The notes: a model not told the origin generated them from the letters alone. A stretch of 64,000 nt of DNA from Acinetobacter gandensis (GCF_001678755.1 NZ_LZDS01000001.1:62001-126000); one strand, 5' to 3'. Positions 1 through 11,468 are shown, counted from the first letter of the stretch. Program-made: numbers and translations.

Positions 1-852
1 AAAATTATGGATTAGATGAGCCACCTGTTCCGGCTGGCTCAAAATCGCCCAGTGATTGGCATTTAATTCTACCCGGGAAAAATCTTTTACCCATTTTGGC
101 ATTTCATCAATCAGATCTGGGCCAACAAACTGGTCCTTCTTGAGCACAATTGCCTGTACCGGACAGACTGCAAAACGCTGTCTAGGTCGAGATAAACGCG
201 GTAAAAAGTTCGCCCGATACAGATTAACGCCATATTTTCCGTCTTTGACAATATTCTGGTTTAGCGGCAGATTTTCCTGCTGTTCCAGCTGACTGATCAT
301 TTTGCCCCAACGTTCTGCATTAAAGAAATTCCATGCGGTAGGCGCTATAAAAGGCAACTGGAATACCGCGATATACCAGGACCTGGTCATCTGTTTAAAG
401 AACTTGGTCTTATGCTGTTTAAACTGTTCACGCATCCAGAAAGCCGCATGATCCAAACATGGCCCAGAAATAGTTGAATAAGACAAAATACGTGAGCGAA
501 ATTTTGGCTCAGTCACCGATTCCCAAGATTGGATAGAACCCCAATCATGCGCGGCCAAATGAAAACAACGTTCACCTAATACAGCGTGAGTGACGCTATC
601 CAAATCAAGTGATAATTGCTCCAAACGATAATCTCGAATGTTTCGAGGCACGGAAGATTGCCCTGCGCCACGTACATCATAGCTAATGACATAAAAATCA
701 TGAATCAGATGCTGAATCACAGGCTCCCACACTTCCTGATTGTCCGGATAGCCATGAACCAGGACGAGTGCAGGGTTAGCCTCATTGCCCCATAACTTTA
801 CAAAAAGCCGCTGTTGATCGGTCGTATTGACCCACTGAGTTTGTACTTGCAT
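1..852 (-). CDS. Alpha/beta-fold hydrolase (C-terminus cut by window edge)
   Basis: The gene runs off the left edge; 284 codons are visible from an ATG at 852. The protein shows an alpha/beta hydrolase layout: an oxyanion-type LVHGYPDN near residues 38-45, the block YDVRGAGQSS, then HDWGSIQSWES where a nucleophile elbow belongs, and a late A-N-H-W near residues 265-268 that would carry the catalytic His. The HDWG and VRGAGQSS blocks resemble the epoxide hydrolase/haloalkane dehalogenase branch. EphD-type proteins of this branch continue into a short-chain dehydrogenase domain, so this gene may go on past the window. That is inference; only the hydrolase domain is seen. It is divergent from the DUF4442 gene at 980. 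Substrate unknown. Confidence 0.8.
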   Translation of the reverse strand, partial: MQVQTQWVNTTDQQRLFVKLWGNEANPALVLVHGYPDNQEVWEPVIQHLIHDFYVISYDVRGAGQSSVPRNIRDYRLEQLSLDLDSVTHAVLGERCFHLAAHDWGSIQSWESVTEPKFRSRILSYSTISGPCLDHAAFWMREQFKQHKTKFFKQMTRSWYIAVFQLPFIAPTAWNFFNAERWGKMISQLEQQENLPLNQNIVKDGKYGVNLYRANFLPRLSRPRQRFAVCPVQAIVLKKDQFVGPDLIDEMPKWVKDFSRVELNANHWAILSQPEQVAHLIHNF

Positions 853-979
853 TTTTGTTGTCCTTTTATTGTGACTTTCGCATTGACGTTTTATTTAGGA
901 TTGCGGGCAATGTGATCAATGCCACATTTTTAAAACTCATTTAGTATGATGAGCTCAATATAAAAAGAAATTGACCGCT

Positions 980-1462
980 ATGAGCATAATCCAGAAAATA
1001 ATGACAATGCCAATTGTCTCTAAATTTTTATTGAATCATTATGCCCCATATAAAGGTGCAGGGATTTCGATTGATAAAATTGACCTAGCAAATCATCATA
1101 TCCGCGTCAAAATGCCACTAACACGAAAAAACCAAAATATCGTTGGTGTCCATTTTGGTGGCAGCCTATATTCGATGGTCGACCCATTTTATATGCTCTT
1201 GCTTATGCATCATTTAGGTTCTCGTTATATTGTTTGGGATAAAGCTGCAACTATTCAGTTTTTATCACCTGGTCGCGGTATGGTTTATGCCGATATTCAA
1301 CTTGATCCAAATGAAGTCTCACACATAAAAAACTTGGCGGAAAATCATGCTCCGGTTCTACGAAATTACACCTTAAATATTTTTGATGAAGCTGGTGTGC
1401 GTATTGCTGAAGTGCAAAAAACATTATATATCCGTCGTAAACAGCCTCGGCCGCGCAAATAA
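980..1462 (+). CDS. DUF4442 hotdog-fold thioesterase-like protein
   Basis: A protein of 160 residues. The frame opens at a TTG at 971, but the ATG at 980 is the better start because the following residues (MSIIQKIMTM) begin a normal amphipathic helix. The central block VGVHFGGSLYSMVDPFYM matches the DUF4442 family of hotdog-fold proteins, relatives of acyl-CoA thioesterases; the HFGG segment lies at the start of the long hotdog helix where family members keep their active-site region. A late LRNYTLNIFDEAGVRIAEVQKTLYI segment is the usual beta-strand exit (only part is diagnostic). It is probably a cytoplasmic acyl-thioester hydrolase, but the substrate cannot be told from sequence. It is followed directly by a strong terminator. 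Confidence 0.8.
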   Translation: MSIIQKIMTMPIVSKFLLNHYAPYKGAGISIDKIDLANHHIRVKMPLTRKNQNIVGVHFGGSLYSMVDPFYMLLLMHHLGSRYIVWDKAATIQFLSPGRGMVYADIQLDPNEVSHIKNLAENHAPVLRNYTLNIFDEAGVRIAEVQKTLYIRRKQPRPRK

Positions 1463-1492
1463 AAAGGCGCTTAATCCATAAGCGCCTTTTTT
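1463..1492. terminator. Bidirectional intrinsic terminator
   Basis: A perfect 11-bp inverted repeat (AAAGGCGCTTA, 5-base loop, TAAGCGCCTTT) is followed by T on the plus side and preceded by A, so it can stop transcription from the DUF4442 gene (+) and from the glycine-zipper gene (-), which converge here. Confidence 0.85.
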
Positions 1493-1510
1493 AAAAATGA
1501 TAACGTTGAA

Positions 1511-1867
1511 TTAACGGTTTTGTTCAATCGCAGCACCTGCACCGCCCCCGATTGCGCCACCAATTGCAGCACCGGTATTACCACCAAAAATGCTTTTACC
1601 GACAGCTGAACCAATCGCACCACCTACGCCACTATAGGTTGCATTTCGGTTTGAACCATTTTGGGTTTTACTTCCCACGGCAGCACCTGCACCACCACCA
1701 ATCGCCGCGCCTGTACCACCACCAACATTGTTACCAACGCCACCACCAATAGCACCACCAAGTGCTGCTGCACCAATACGCTGTTCATTCGGGCTCATGC
1801 TCTCACAACCAGCAAGCATCATGGTTGACATAGTCGCTACTACAAATACGCTCATTAGTTTTTTCAT
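1511..1867 (-). CDS. Glycine-zipper outer-membrane lipoprotein
   Basis: A 118-residue protein with a lipoprotein signal peptide: basic MKK start, hydrophobic stretch and lipobox LAGC with the acylated Cys at residue 20. The mature part is dominated by glycine/alanine runs of the type GGAIGGGVGNNVGGG and GAAIGGGAGAAVG, which fit the glycine-zipper families (YmgG/Rick_17kDa type) whose small residues pack membrane helices. Such proteins are usually outer-membrane-anchored and linked to envelope stress, but this one is not assigned to a defined process. A 15-residue polar linker around residues 67-80 (SKTQNGSNRN) divides the glycine-rich part in two. It stands alone, with its own terminator downstream. 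Confidence 0.8.
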   Translation of the reverse strand: MKKLMSVFVVATMSTMMLAGCESMSPNEQRIGAAALGGAIGGGVGNNVGGGTGAAIGGGAGAAVGSKTQNGSNRNATYSGVGGAIGSAVGKSIFGGNTGAAIGGAIGGGAGAAIEQNR

Positions 1868-2000
1868 TGCGATGATCCTTGTCTTCTTTAATTCGTTTCA
1901 GTCTAATTTCATTGTATGAAACAATTCCTAAGAGCTTGTTAAGTCTCTAGACATAAATGCTGCATTTTGTAAAATGCGTACAGATATTCTAGCTTAGAAA

Positions 2001-2552
2001 CTATTCAGCACTTTCTGGATTGTCATCTACAATCAATAAATCTTTGGTGGTTTCACCATTTTCAGTCAAAACCGCATGTGAAATTTTAGCTTTGGTTTCA
2101 GGCTGGGTTGCTTGCTCCAATTGAAGCGTACGTTTAATAGGCGCTTGGCCTTTTTTAAACTCCATGCCTTCCGCATCAATATTGGTCGTTTGGCGAATCA
2201 CTTGCCCTTCTTGTTTCACTGTCGTTTTGGTTTCAATTTTTGAGGTTGGCACAATGACACCACCACGTTTTACTACAGGAATCGACAATTGTTTTTCGGA
2301 AAATTCGCCTTGCTGATCTGAAAGCTCTATTTCACGTGCCACAATATCTTGGCCTTTATTGCTCATTTCCAATACGGTAGCAGTCACCTGACGCACAGGC
2401 TCTTGCCCAGCAACACGGCGAATAACCTCTGTTTTTAGTACCGGTACAATTGCTTTATCCTGTACAACAATTGAATTGGGCATCGGCGCAGCAATCGCTG
2501 CAAAAGACGTGAACAAAGCAGAAACAGCTAAAAATTTATAGGTTAGTTTCAT
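2001..2552 (-). CDS. Secreted hypothetical protein
   Basis: I do not recognise this 183-residue protein. It has a clear Sec signal peptide (MKLTYKFLAVSALFTSFAA followed by IAA) with likely cleavage near residue 22. The mature part is polar, rich in Gln, Lys, Thr and Val, without Cys and without membrane helices, and reads like a beta-rich periplasmic domain: several short alternating segments such as TEVIRRVAGQEPVRQVTATVLE and a Q-x-T-T-N-I-D turn. The C-terminus is acidic (DDNPESAE). It lies after the rpoC terminator and is read in the same direction as the glycine-zipper gene 130 bases further on, so the two may share regulation, but nothing shows an operon. Confidence 0.6.
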   Translation of the reverse strand: MKLTYKFLAVSALFTSFAAIAAPMPNSIVVQDKAIVPVLKTEVIRRVAGQEPVRQVTATVLEMSNKGQDIVAREIELSDQQGEFSEKQLSIPVVKRGGVIVPTSKIETKTTVKQEGQVIRQTTNIDAEGMEFKKGQAPIKRTLQLEQATQPETKAKISHAVLTENGETTKDLLIVDDNPESAE

Positions 2553-2663
2553 TTAAAGACCCCATATTGTTTAAGTTTAAATATCAATAAATTTGTTATG
2601 TACTTTTTTACTATAGGAAATTAAACGATATTAGGAAAGCTTTAATTTTCAAATAATCAGCAT

Positions 2664-2696
2664 AAAAAAAGCCACCCGAAGGTGGCTCTTTTTTGA
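2664..2696 (-). terminator. rpoC terminator
   Basis: Inverted repeat AGCCACC-CGAA-GGTGGCT at 2670-2687. On the minus strand the stem is followed by a run of seven T (plus-strand A run 2664-2670), as expected for the end of the rplKAJL-rpoBC transcript. Confidence 0.85.
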
Positions 2697-2712
2697 ATGG
2701 TTTAAAGGCTAA

Positions 2713-5700
2713 TTAAAGACCGTTAAATTCATCGCTAAATGCTTGGCTTAAAGCTTGATCTACATCAGAGAAATCATTGTGAAGTTCAAGCTCTGCAGCT
2801 TCAGATTCTTGACGACGACGCTCTAAGTGGTAAGCCAAACCTGTACCCGCTGGGATCAGACGACCTACAACTACGTTTTCTTTCAGACCGCGTAATTCAT
2901 CTTCTTTACCTGTTACAGCCGCTTCAGTTAACACACGAGTTGTTTCCTGGAACGATGCAGCAGAAATGAACGAGTCAGTAGAAAGTGACGCTTTGGTAAT
3001 ACCCATCAATTGACGTTCAAACTTCGCTGGGAACTTGTTCTGAGCTGCCACTGCTTGGTTTTCTTGAACAACGCGGATGTATTCCACTTGTTCGCCTTTG
3101 ATGAAGCTTGTATCACCACCGTCAGTGATTTCAACTTTACGCAACATTTGACGTACGATAACTTCAATGTGCTTGTCGTTGATTTTTACACCTTGCAGAC
3201 GGTATACGTCCTGAACTTCGTTCACGATGTAGTTTGTAAGTGCAACTTCGCCTTTCAAACGTAATATGTCATGTGGGTTTTGCGGACCATCAGAAATGGT
3301 TTCACCACGGTTCACATGCTCGCCTTCGAACACGTTAATGGTACGCCATTTCGGAATTAACTCTTCGTAAATCTCAGAGCCATCATCCGGAGTAATCACA
3401 AGACGGTTCTTACCTTTGGTTTCTTTACCGAAGCTCACGATACCTGAAATTTCAGCAAGGATCGCATGTTCTTTCGGTTTACGTGCTTCGAACAAGTCAG
3501 CTACACGCGGTAGACCACCGGTAATATCACGTGTACGTGAAGATTCTTGTGGTACACGACCAATAACGTCACCGACACCAATTGTTTCGCCGTCGCGAAC
3601 AGTCAGAATCGTATTTTGTGGCAAGAAGTAGAACTGTTCGCCGCCATCCGTTGTATCCAATACAACAGCTGGACGCATATCTTTACCAGATGCTGGACGT
3701 GAAGTTACTGGAAGTACTTCAATAGTCGTCATACCTGTTGCATCATCAGTTTTCGATGTAACAGTTACGCCATCAGCGATTTGGCTGAAACGTACTTTAC
3801 CTGCAACTTCTGTAACAAGTGGATGTGTATGCGGATCCCAAGTCGCTACGATACCGCCAGCTTCCACAGCTTCGCCATCTTTAATGATGATTGAAGCACC
3901 GTATGGAAGTTTGTAACGTTCGCGTTCACGACCTAAATCATCCGCAATACCGATTTCACCTGAACGTGAAGTTGATACCAAGTGACCTTTAGCGTGTTGT
4001 ACTGTTTTCACATTGTGGAAACGTACTGTACCTTTGTTACGAACTTGTACGCTGTTTGCAGCAGAAGTTCGGCTCGCAGCACCACCAACGTGGAACGTAC
4101 GCATGGTTAACTGAGTACCTGGCTCACCAATTGATTGAGCAGCCATTACACCTACAGATTCACCTGGGTTCACTTGGTGACCACGTGCTAGGTCACGACC
4201 ATAACACTTCGCACATACACCGAATGTAGACGCACAGTTTACAACTGAACGTACTTTAATTTCGTCGACACCTGCATTTTCAATAAATGCAGCAAGTTTT
4301 TCATCGATCAATGTGTTACGTGCAAGAAGAACTTCTTCTGTACCCGCTTTTTTCACATCTTCAGCAACTACACGACCCAATACACGAGTACCAAGGTTTT
4401 CAATTACATCGCCACCTTGAATGAACGGTGTCATTACTAGACCGTCGTAAGTACCACAATCTGGCTCAGTAATTACTAAGTCTTGTGCTACGTCTACAAG
4501 ACGACGAGTCAAGTAACCAGAGTTCGCAGTTTTAAGTGCTGTATCGGCCAAACCTTTACGCGCACCGTGTGTTGAAATGAAGTACTGAAGTACTGTCAAA
4601 CCTTCACGGAAGTTTGCTTTAATTGGTGTTTCAATGATCGAGCCATCTGGCTTAGCCATCAAACCACGCATACCCGCTAACTGACGAATCTGAGCTGCCG
4701 AACCACGGGCACCTGAGTCAGACATCATATAAATCGAGTTGAATGATTTTTGTTTCTCGTCTTCACCCTGTTTGTTTTTAACAGTTGTGAATGACAAGTT
4801 GTCCATCATTGCTTTCGCTACTTGGTCGTTTGTACGTGCCCAAATATCGACAACTTTGTTATAACGTTCGCCGGCAGTTACGAAACCTTGCTCAAATTGT
4901 TGTTCGATTTCACGAACTTCAACTTCAGCTTTTTCGATAATTGCTTGTTTTTGTGGCGGAATCAACATGTCTTCCATACCAACAGACACACCTGAGTGAG
5001 TCGCTTGACGGAAGCCCAAGTACATCAATTGGTCAGCAAAGATAACCGTATCTTTTAGACCCAATTTACGGTAGCAAGAGTTGATCAATTTAGAGATGTT
5101 CTTTTTAGTCATCTCAACGTTAATTTGTTGGAAATCCATGCCTTCAGGCACAACTTCCCAAAGTAAACAACGACCTGGTGTTGTATCAACAACAATCGTT
5201 TGTTGTTCACGGTTACCATTTTCGTCGATTACAGTTTGGTGTACACGCGCTTTAACACGAGCGTGTAAATCAACTTGACCTGTTGCAAGTGCACGGTTTA
5301 CTTCGTCAGTATCCGCGAACACCATGCCTTCACCTTTGGCATTAATTGCATCACGTGTGATGTAATAAAGACCTAAGACAACGTCCTGAGAAGGTACGAT
5401 GATTGGCTCACCGTTCGCAGGAGACAAGATGTTGTTAGTTGACATCATTAACGCACGAGCTTCTAACTGAGCTTCAAGTGTTAATGGTACGTGTACCGCC
5501 ATTTGGTCACCGTCGAAGTCGGCGTTAAATGCCGCACAAACTAACGGGTGAAGACGAATCGCTTTACCTTCAATTAGAGTCGGTTCAAATGCTTGAAGAC
5601 CCAAACGGTGAAGTGTTGGCGCACGGTTCAACATTACTGGATGTTGACGAATTACGTGAGCAAGAACGTCCCAAACTTCTGGTGTTTCGCGCTCAACCAT

Positions 5701-6912
5701 TTTCTTCGCAGCTTTAATGGTTGTTGCTTGGCCAGATGCTTGTAGTTTCGCGAAAATGAATGGCTTGAATAATTCAAGTGCCATTTTCTTCGGAAGACCA
5801 CATTGGTGTAAACGTAAAGTAGGACCTACAGTAATTACCGAACGACCTGAATAGTCAACACGCTTACCAAGTAAGTTTTGACGGAAACGACCTTGTTTAC
5901 CTTTGATCATGTCTGCCAAAGATTTAAGAGGACGTTTGTTCGAACCAGTGATTGCACGACCACGACGACCGTTATCCAGCAATGCATCCACAGATTCTTG
6001 CAACATACGTTTTTCGTTACGTACGATGATATCTGGAGCCGCAAGGTCAAGAAGACGTTTCAAACGGTTATTACGGTTAATTACACGACGGTAAAGATCA
6101 TTCAAGTCAGAAGTCGCGAAACGACCACCTTCTAGAGGAACTAAAGGACGAAGATCTGGTGGAAGTACTGGCAGTACAGTCAACACCATCCATTCAGGCT
6201 TATTGTTCGAATCTTTAAACGCTTCCATCAATTTCAGACGTTTCGATGCTTTTTTCAGCTTCGTTTCTGAAGTTGTATTTGGAATTTCTTCACGAAGACG
6301 TGAAATTTCTGCTTCAAGATCGATGTCTTTCAACAAGTCTTGAACAGCTTCTGCACCCATTTTCGCGCTGAATTCGTCACCGTGTTCTTCTAATGCTGTG
6401 AAGTATTCTTCATCGTTTAGAAGTTGGTATTTCTCAAGCGGAGTCATACCAGGATCAGTAACAACATAAGATTCGAAATACAATACGCGTTCGATATCAC
6501 GTAGCGTCATGTCTAATAATAGACCAATACGGCTAGGAAGTGATTTTAAGAACCAAATATGTGCAACTGGAGAAGCAAGGTCAATATGACCCATACGCTC
6601 ACGACGTACTTTTGCAGTTGTTACTTCAACGCCACATTTTTCACAAATGACGCCTTTGTATTTCATACGCTTGTATTTACCACACAAGCATTCGTAATCT
6701 TTTACTGGACCAAAGATTTTGGCACAGAATAAACCATCACGTTCTGGTTTGAAGGTACGGTAGTTGATGGTTTCTGGCTTCTTCACTTCACCGTGAGACC
6801 ATGACTTAATCATTTCTGGTGACGCAAGACCAATACGGATGCGATCAAACTCTACAGGAGCATGACCGTCTGAATCCGTCTTTTTGCGCATGATATCGAG
6901 CAAGTCTTTCAA
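2713..6912 (-). CDS. rpoC: DNA-directed RNA polymerase subunit beta'
   Basis: Full-length beta' subunit (1399 aa), the part of core RNA polymerase that holds the catalytic magnesium. Visible landmarks in order: the N-terminal zinc-binding site ([20 protein letters not shown], near residues 70-90), the lid/rudder region, the absolutely conserved [12 protein letters not shown] catalytic loop near residue 460, the bridge-helix/trigger-loop region ([21 protein letters not shown] followed by [17 protein letters not shown]), and the second zinc site with [12 protein letters not shown] near residue 890, then [17 protein letters not shown]. The length agrees with other Acinetobacter RpoC. It is the last gene of the ribosomal protein-RNA polymerase cluster, 171 bases after rpoB, and is followed by its own terminator. 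Confidence 0.99.
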   Translation of the reverse strand: MKDLLDIMRKKTDSDGHAPVEFDRIRIGLASPEMIKSWSHGEVKKPETINYRTFKPERDGLFCAKIFGPVKDYECLCGKYKRMKYKGVICEKCGVEVTTAKVRRERMGHIDLASPVAHIWFLKSLPSRIGLLLDMTLRDIERVLYFESYVVTDPGMTPLEKYQLLNDEEYFTALEEHGDEFSAKMGAEAVQDLLKDIDLEAEISRLREEIPNTTSETKLKKASKRLKLMEAFKDSNNKPEWMVLTVLPVLPPDLRPLVPLEGGRFATSDLNDLYRRVINRNNRLKRLLDLAAPDIIVRNEKRMLQESVDALLDNGRRGRAITGSNKRPLKSLADMIKGKQGRFRQNLLGKRVDYSGRSVITVGPTLRLHQCGLPKKMALELFKPFIFAKLQASGQATTIKAAKKMVERETPEVWDVLAHVIRQHPVMLNRAPTLHRLGLQAFEPTLIEGKAIRLHPLVCAAFNADFDGDQMAVHVPLTLEAQLEARALMMSTNNILSPANGEPIIVPSQDVVLGLYYITRDAINAKGEGMVFADTDEVNRALATGQVDLHARVKARVHQTVIDENGNREQQTIVVDTTPGRCLLWEVVPEGMDFQQINVEMTKKNISKLINSCYRKLGLKDTVIFADQLMYLGFRQATHSGVSVGMEDMLIPPQKQAIIEKAEVEVREIEQQFEQGFVTAGERYNKVVDIWARTNDQVAKAMMDNLSFTTVKNKQGEDEKQKSFNSIYMMSDSGARGSAAQIRQLAGMRGLMAKPDGSIIETPIKANFREGLTVLQYFISTHGARKGLADTALKTANSGYLTRRLVDVAQDLVITEPDCGTYDGLVMTPFIQGGDVIENLGTRVLGRVVAEDVKKAGTEEVLLARNTLIDEKLAAFIENAGVDEIKVRSVVNCASTFGVCAKCYGRDLARGHQVNPGESVGVMAAQSIGEPGTQLTMRTFHVGGAASRTSAANSVQVRNKGTVRFHNVKTVQHAKGHLVSTSRSGEIGIADDLGRERERYKLPYGASIIIKDGEAVEAGGIVATWDPHTHPLVTEVAGKVRFSQIADGVTVTSKTDDATGMTTIEVLPVTSRPASGKDMRPAVVLDTTDGGEQFYFLPQNTILTVRDGETIGVGDVIGRVPQESSRTRDITGGLPRVADLFEARKPKEHAILAEISGIVSFGKETKGKNRLVITPDDGSEIYEELIPKWRTINVFEGEHVNRGETISDGPQNPHDILRLKGEVALTNYIVNEVQDVYRLQGVKINDKHIEVIVRQMLRKVEITDGGDTSFIKGEQVEYIRVVQENQAVAAQNKFPAKFERQLMGITKASLSTDSFISAASFQETTRVLTEAAVTGKEDELRGLKENVVVGRLIPAGTGLAYHLERRRQESEAAELELHNDFSDVDQALSQAFSDEFNGL

Positions 6913-6982
6913 TTTTTTTCTCCGTGTGTTGTGGAGATTTTCACTTCACAACTGGGTCACAAATATTGTTTTTTAACTGAGT

Positions 6983-7073
6983 AATCCCCCTCAATCCCGC
7001 CTGATTTAAGCGGGAAACTCCCCTTAAAATAAGAGGAGTAAATCCCCCCCTTATAAAGGGGGTTGGGGGGATT
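6983..7073. repeat. Palindromic repeat element between rpoB and rpoC
   Basis: A 91-base block with imperfect terminal inverted repeats: it opens AATCCCCCTCAATCCC and closes GGGGGTTGGGGGGATT. Inside it are three stem-loops: CCCGC/GCGGG (6996-7014), ACTCCCCTT/AAGAGGAGT with one mismatch (7017-7039), and a C-run/G-run hairpin AATCCCCCC.../...GGGGGGATT (7041-7073). The block is out of keeping with the surrounding sequence and looks like a small non-autonomous palindromic repeat (REP- or MITE-like). It would be transcribed as part of the rpoB-rpoC mRNA. Whether copies exist elsewhere in the genome cannot be seen from here. Confidence 0.6.
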
Positions 7074-7083
7074 GAATGGTTAC

Positions 7084-10000
7084 TTAGTCACCATTTTTCA
7101 GTTCAATGTTGATACCTAAAGAACGGATCTCTTTGGTCAATACGTTGAACGATTCAGGCATACCCGGATCCATATAATGGTTACCATCTACAATGTTCTT
7201 GTAGATACGAGTACGACCTTCAACGTCATCCGATTTCACAGTTAACATTTCTTGAAGTGTATATGCAGCACCGTAAGCTTCAAGTGCCCATACTTCCATC
7301 TCACCGAAACGCTGACCACCGAATTGAGCTTTACCGCCCAATGGTTGTTGTGTAACTAGAGAGTAAGAACCAGTAGAACGCGCATGCATCTTGTCGTCAA
7401 CCAAGTGGTTCAGTTTCAACATGTACATGTAACCTACAGTTACTGGACGGTCAAAACGTTCACCTGTACGTCCATCATACAATACTGTTTGACCAGTACG
7501 TGAAATGTTCGCAAGTTCAAGCAACTCTTTAATTTGTGATTCTTCAGCACCATCAAATACAGGCGTCGCTAAAGGAACACCTTTACGTAGATTGCCTGAA
7601 AGTACCAAGATTTCTTCATCAGTTAAGCTATCAAGATCTTCTTGCTCGCCACCAACTTTGTTGTAAATCTTGTCTAAGAATGCACGAAGCTCAAGAATCG
7701 TACGTTGCTCTTTCATCATCTTGTCGATTTGATCGCCAAGACCTTTTGCAGCCATACCCAAGTGAGTTTCAAGAATCTGACCCACGTTCATACGTGATGG
7801 TACACCCAGTGGGTTCAACACGATATCAACAGGTACACCGTTTGCATCATGCGGCATGTCTTCTACTGGTAAGATGTTAGATACAACACCCTTGTTACCA
7901 TGACGACCTGCCATCTTATCACCCGGTTGGATGCGACGTTTTACAGCAAGGTAAACTTTAACAACTTTCAACACGCCAGTTGTAAGCTCATCACCTGTAG
8001 AAAGTTTGCGTTTTTTCTCTGCAAATTTCTCGTCAATCTCAATGCTCTTCTCTTTTAAGAAAACTTGGATTTGAGTTAGACGTTCAGCAACTGCTTCATC
8101 TACTGGTTGAATTTCAAGAAGTTCAACAAGCTCTAAGCTAGACAATAAATCTTCAGACAGTTTATCGCCACGTTTAGTCGTGCCGCCGCCATTCGATTCT
8201 TGGCCTTTCAACAAGCGAACGATACGTTCACGTGCTGCTTCTTCGAAGATTTTGTATTCTTCTTTCAAGTCTTTACGGTACGCATCAAGCTGTGCTTTCT
8301 CAATTGCTTGAGCACGTTCGTCTTTTTCTAGACCGTCACGTGTAAACACTTGTACGTCAATAACTGTACCTTTAACGCTTGAAGAAACACGTAAAGATGA
8401 GTCTTTTACGTCAGCAGCTTTTTCACCGAAGATTGCACGAAGCAATTTTTCTTCAGGTGTTAATTGCGTTTCACCTTTAGGCGTTACTTTACCTACAAGG
8501 ATGTCGCCCGCAGTAACTTCAGCACCAATGTAAACGATACCTGATTCGTCAAGTTTAGAAAGTGCTGCTTCACCCACGTTTGGAATATCGGCAGTAATTT
8601 CTTCAGCACCCAATTTAGTATCACGTGCTACACATGATAATTCTTGGATGTGGATTGACGTTAAACGGTCTTCTTGAAGAACACGCTCAGATAATAAGAT
8701 CGAGTCTTCGTAGTTGTAACCGTTCCAAGTCATGAACGCTACACGCATGTTTTGACCTAATGCCAATTCACCGCCATCTGTCGATGGACCATCAGCAAGA
8801 ACGTCACCACGTGCAACTTTGTCGCCTAAACGTACAACAACGTTTTGGTTAATACATGTATTTTGGTTCGAACGTGTGTATTTGATCAGGTTGTAGATAT
8901 CTACGCCTGCTTCACCCGCGATCATCTCTTCTTCGTTTACACGAATAACCACACGAGATGCATCAACAAACTCAATACGACCACCACGTTTCGCAAGTAC
9001 ACACACACCAGAGTCATGCGCTACGTTTGCTTCCATACCTGTACCAACGAGCGGTTTATCAGCACGTAAAGTAGGCACAGCCTGACGTTGCATGTTTGAA
9101 CCCATCAATGCACGGTTCGCGTCATCGTGTTCAAGGAACGGAATCAGTGACGCCGCTACAGATACAACCTGCTGAGCAGATACATCCATATGCGTTACTT
9201 TTTCAGGAGGCATACGTACGAAGTCACCTTGGTGACGTACAGATACGAACTCTTCAGTCAAATGACCGTCTTTATCTACACCAGAATCGGCCTGTGCAAT
9301 CACAGTACCTACTTCTTCAATCGCAGAAAGATATTCAACATCATCAGTTACACGACCTTCAACAACTTTACGATACGGCGTTTCTAAGAAGCCGAAGTTG
9401 TTACATTTCGCATAAACAGACAATGAGTTGATCAAACCAATGTTTGGACCTTCAGGAGTCTCAATTGGACAAACACGACCGTAGTGAGTTTGATGTACGT
9501 CACGTACTTCGAAGCCCGCACGTTCACGTGTTAAACCACCTGGACCAAGCGCCGATACACGACGTTTGTGTGTGATTTCAGACAACGGGTTGTTTTGGTC
9601 CATGAACTGAGATAACTGGCTTGAACCAAAGAATTCTTTGATTGCAGCAGCTACTGGCTTCGCATTGATTAAATCTTGCGGAGACAAGTTATCAGTTTCA
9701 GCTTGTGATAGACGTTCTTTAACAGCGCGTTCTACACGAACAAGACCTACACGGAATTGGTTTTCTGTCATTTCACCAACAGAACGAACACGACGGTTAC
9801 CTAAGTGGTCGATATCGTCGACTTCACCTTTACCGTTACGGATTTCAACCAATGTTTTTAATACATCAGTGATGTCTTCGTTAGAAAGAATGCCTTCAAC
9901 TTCACGAGACTTCTGATCTGTACCTACTTCGTAAGGACGACCCAAACGACGGTTGAACTTCATACGACCTACTGGTGATAAGTCATAACGTTCAGAAGAG

Positions 10001-11172
10001 AAGAACAAGTTGTTGAATAAGTTTTCAGCAGCTTCTTTTGTTGGTGGCTCACCTGGGCGCATTACTTTATAGATTTCAACTAGCGCTTCTTCGCGACCAG
10101 TTGTTGTATCAGCACGTAATGAGTCAGCAATGAACGGACCACGGTCGATGTCATTGGTATAAAGTACGTTAAATTGTTTAACGCCACCTTCAGCCAATTT
10201 CACCATAATTTCATGGCTTAGTACTGTATTTGCAGCAATTACTTCGCCGTCACGTAATGCAACGTCTTCAGCAATAATACGTTCATACAAATATTCATCA
10301 GGTACTAAAAGTTTTTCCAGACCAGCTGCTTCCATTTGACGAACATGACGCGCATTAATACGTTTGCCTTGTTCAACAATTGTTTTGCCATCTGTACCAA
10401 CGATATCAAATTGAGCCATTTCACCACGCAGGCGTTCAGGCACAAGATCAATTTGATAGCTACCCATGTCCAGGTAAACAGGAACTTTTTCATAGAACAT
10501 GTCTAAGATTTGTTCGTTGTTATAACCCAACGCACGAAGCACTACAGTCGCTAATAATTTACGACGACGGTCAATACGAACGTATACAAGATCTTTCGCA
10601 TCAAATTCGAAGTCTAACCATGAACCACGGTAAGGAATGATACGAGCAGAATAAAGAACTTTACCGCTAGAGTGTGTTTTGCCTTTATCGTGGTCAAAGA
10701 ACACACCTGGTGAACGGTGTAATTGAGATACGATTACACGCTCAGTACCGTTAACAACAAAAGTACCGTTGTCTGTCATGAGTGGCATTTCACCCATGTA
10801 GACTTCTTGCTCACGCACGTCTTTAATTGTCTTCGTTTCGCGATCTTTAATGATCAGACGAATTTTTACACGCATTGGTGCAGCATAAGTTGAGCCACGA
10901 AGGATACATTCGCGTACATCAAACTCAGGCTTACCAAGACTATACTCAACAAATTCTAAAGCAGCATTGCCAGAATAACTTTCAATAGGAAAAACTGAAC
11001 GAAATGCGGCTTGGAGACCGATATCTTCGCGGTTTTTTGGAGTTTTGCCGTCTTGAAGGAAGGTTCTGTACGAGTCCACTTGAATCGCGAGCAAGTACGG
11101 AACATCCATTACCTTGGGCAATTTACCAAAATTCTTACGGATCCGTTTCTTTTCGGTATATGAGTATGCCAT
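7084..11172 (-). CDS. rpoB: DNA-directed RNA polymerase subunit beta
   Basis: Full-length beta subunit (1362 aa). Landmarks: the N-terminal protrusion starting [17 protein letters not shown], the rifampicin pocket [31 protein letters not shown] (in pieces: [25 protein letters not shown]) with the Asp, His and Ser residues that are changed in resistant mutants all in wild-type form, the fork-loop [14 protein letters not shown], and the C-terminal switch/clamp region with [13 protein letters not shown] and [25 protein letters not shown] (read as two pieces). The start is supported by a GAGGA ribosome-binding site about 8 bases upstream. It follows rplL after a 300-base spacer with attenuator-like hairpins. 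Confidence 0.99.
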   Translation of the reverse strand: MAYSYTEKKRIRKNFGKLPKVMDVPYLLAIQVDSYRTFLQDGKTPKNREDIGLQAAFRSVFPIESYSGNAALEFVEYSLGKPEFDVRECILRGSTYAAPMRVKIRLIIKDRETKTIKDVREQEVYMGEMPLMTDNGTFVVNGTERVIVSQLHRSPGVFFDHDKGKTHSSGKVLYSARIIPYRGSWLDFEFDAKDLVYVRIDRRRKLLATVVLRALGYNNEQILDMFYEKVPVYLDMGSYQIDLVPERLRGEMAQFDIVGTDGKTIVEQGKRINARHVRQMEAAGLEKLLVPDEYLYERIIAEDVALRDGEVIAANTVLSHEIMVKLAEGGVKQFNVLYTNDIDRGPFIADSLRADTTTGREEALVEIYKVMRPGEPPTKEAAENLFNNLFFSSERYDLSPVGRMKFNRRLGRPYEVGTDQKSREVEGILSNEDITDVLKTLVEIRNGKGEVDDIDHLGNRRVRSVGEMTENQFRVGLVRVERAVKERLSQAETDNLSPQDLINAKPVAAAIKEFFGSSQLSQFMDQNNPLSEITHKRRVSALGPGGLTRERAGFEVRDVHQTHYGRVCPIETPEGPNIGLINSLSVYAKCNNFGFLETPYRKVVEGRVTDDVEYLSAIEEVGTVIAQADSGVDKDGHLTEEFVSVRHQGDFVRMPPEKVTHMDVSAQQVVSVAASLIPFLEHDDANRALMGSNMQRQAVPTLRADKPLVGTGMEANVAHDSGVCVLAKRGGRIEFVDASRVVIRVNEEEMIAGEAGVDIYNLIKYTRSNQNTCINQNVVVRLGDKVARGDVLADGPSTDGGELALGQNMRVAFMTWNGYNYEDSILLSERVLQEDRLTSIHIQELSCVARDTKLGAEEITADIPNVGEAALSKLDESGIVYIGAEVTAGDILVGKVTPKGETQLTPEEKLLRAIFGEKAADVKDSSLRVSSSVKGTVIDVQVFTRDGLEKDERAQAIEKAQLDAYRKDLKEEYKIFEEAARERIVRLLKGQESNGGGTTKRGDKLSEDLLSSLELVELLEIQPVDEAVAERLTQIQVFLKEKSIEIDEKFAEKKRKLSTGDELTTGVLKVVKVYLAVKRRIQPGDKMAGRHGNKGVVSNILPVEDMPHDANGVPVDIVLNPLGVPSRMNVGQILETHLGMAAKGLGDQIDKMMKEQRTILELRAFLDKIYNKVGGEQEDLDSLTDEEILVLSGNLRKGVPLATPVFDGAEESQIKELLELANISRTGQTVLYDGRTGERFDRPVTVGYMYMLKLNHLVDDKMHARSTGSYSLVTQQPLGGKAQFGGQRFGEMEVWALEAYGAAYTLQEMLTVKSDDVEGRTRIYKNIVDGNHYMDPGMPESFNVLTKEIRSLGINIELKNGD

Positions 11173-11283
11173 CTGGAGTCCTCGGAAAGTAAACTAAGGC
11201 CGCCTGCAGAACGGACTTAGAAGGAATTACGCAGGCCGATATGGCCACCACTTTCACAAATGCTGCAATTTTTAGTGGTATTA
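11173..11283 (-). promoter_or_regulatory. rpoB 5' leader
   Basis: Untranslated leader immediately upstream of rpoB. It carries the GAGGA ribosome-binding site (plus-strand TCCTC at 11177-11181) and a GC-rich segment (GGTGGCCATATCGGCC, GCAGGCGGCC) that contrasts with the AT-rich part further upstream. No promoter with good -35 and -10 boxes stands out. Confidence 0.4.
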
Positions 11284-11329
11284 AAACGCTTAACAATATT
11301 TTTTTACTGAAAAATATTGGTAAGCGTTT
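11284..11329 (-). other. Long stem-loop in the rplL-rpoB spacer
   Basis: A 20-bp stem with one mismatch: AAACGCTTAACAATATTTTT pairs with AAAAATATTGGTAAGCGTTT around a 6-base loop. In E. coli the rplL-rpoB spacer holds an RNase III-cut hairpin and an attenuator; this stem lies in the matching place, so a processing role is a reasonable inference. Confidence 0.6.
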
Positions 11330-11403
11330 GTTTTTATAAATTATTTCTAATTTGTATGATTTTTATATCATGCAAACAAAAATCGAGCCGATTATTGTAA
11401 CGC

Positions 11404-11434
11404 AAAAAGGCTGATGACCCAAGGGGCACCAGCC
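11404..11434 (-). terminator. rplL attenuator/terminator
   Basis: On the minus strand the 8-bp stem GGCTGGTG...CATCAGCC (one G-U pair; the loop contains a further CCC/GGG) is followed by TTTTT. It lies 43 bases after the rplL stop and upstream of rpoB, so it probably acts as a partial terminator that lowers RNA polymerase synthesis relative to L7/L12, as known for E. coli. Confidence 0.7.
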
Positions 11435-11441
11435 AATTTGT

Positions 11442-11468
11442 GGAGTCGATTATAAAAAAATCGACTCC
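11442..11468. other. Inverted repeat just after rplL
   Basis: GGAGTCGAT-(9 bases, A/T only)-ATCGACTCC forms a perfect 9-bp stem 9 bases after the rplL stop codon. On the minus strand the loop is a T run and the stem has no T tail of its own; the neighbouring hairpin at 11409-11434 supplies the terminator. It may be an mRNA-stabilising or processing structure. Confidence 0.5.

Noticed and set aside
2739..11192. Many plus-strand frames of 60-115 codons opposite rpoC and rpoB
   Set aside because: Shadows of strongly biased codon use in the polymerase genes; no ribosome-binding sites or family motifs.
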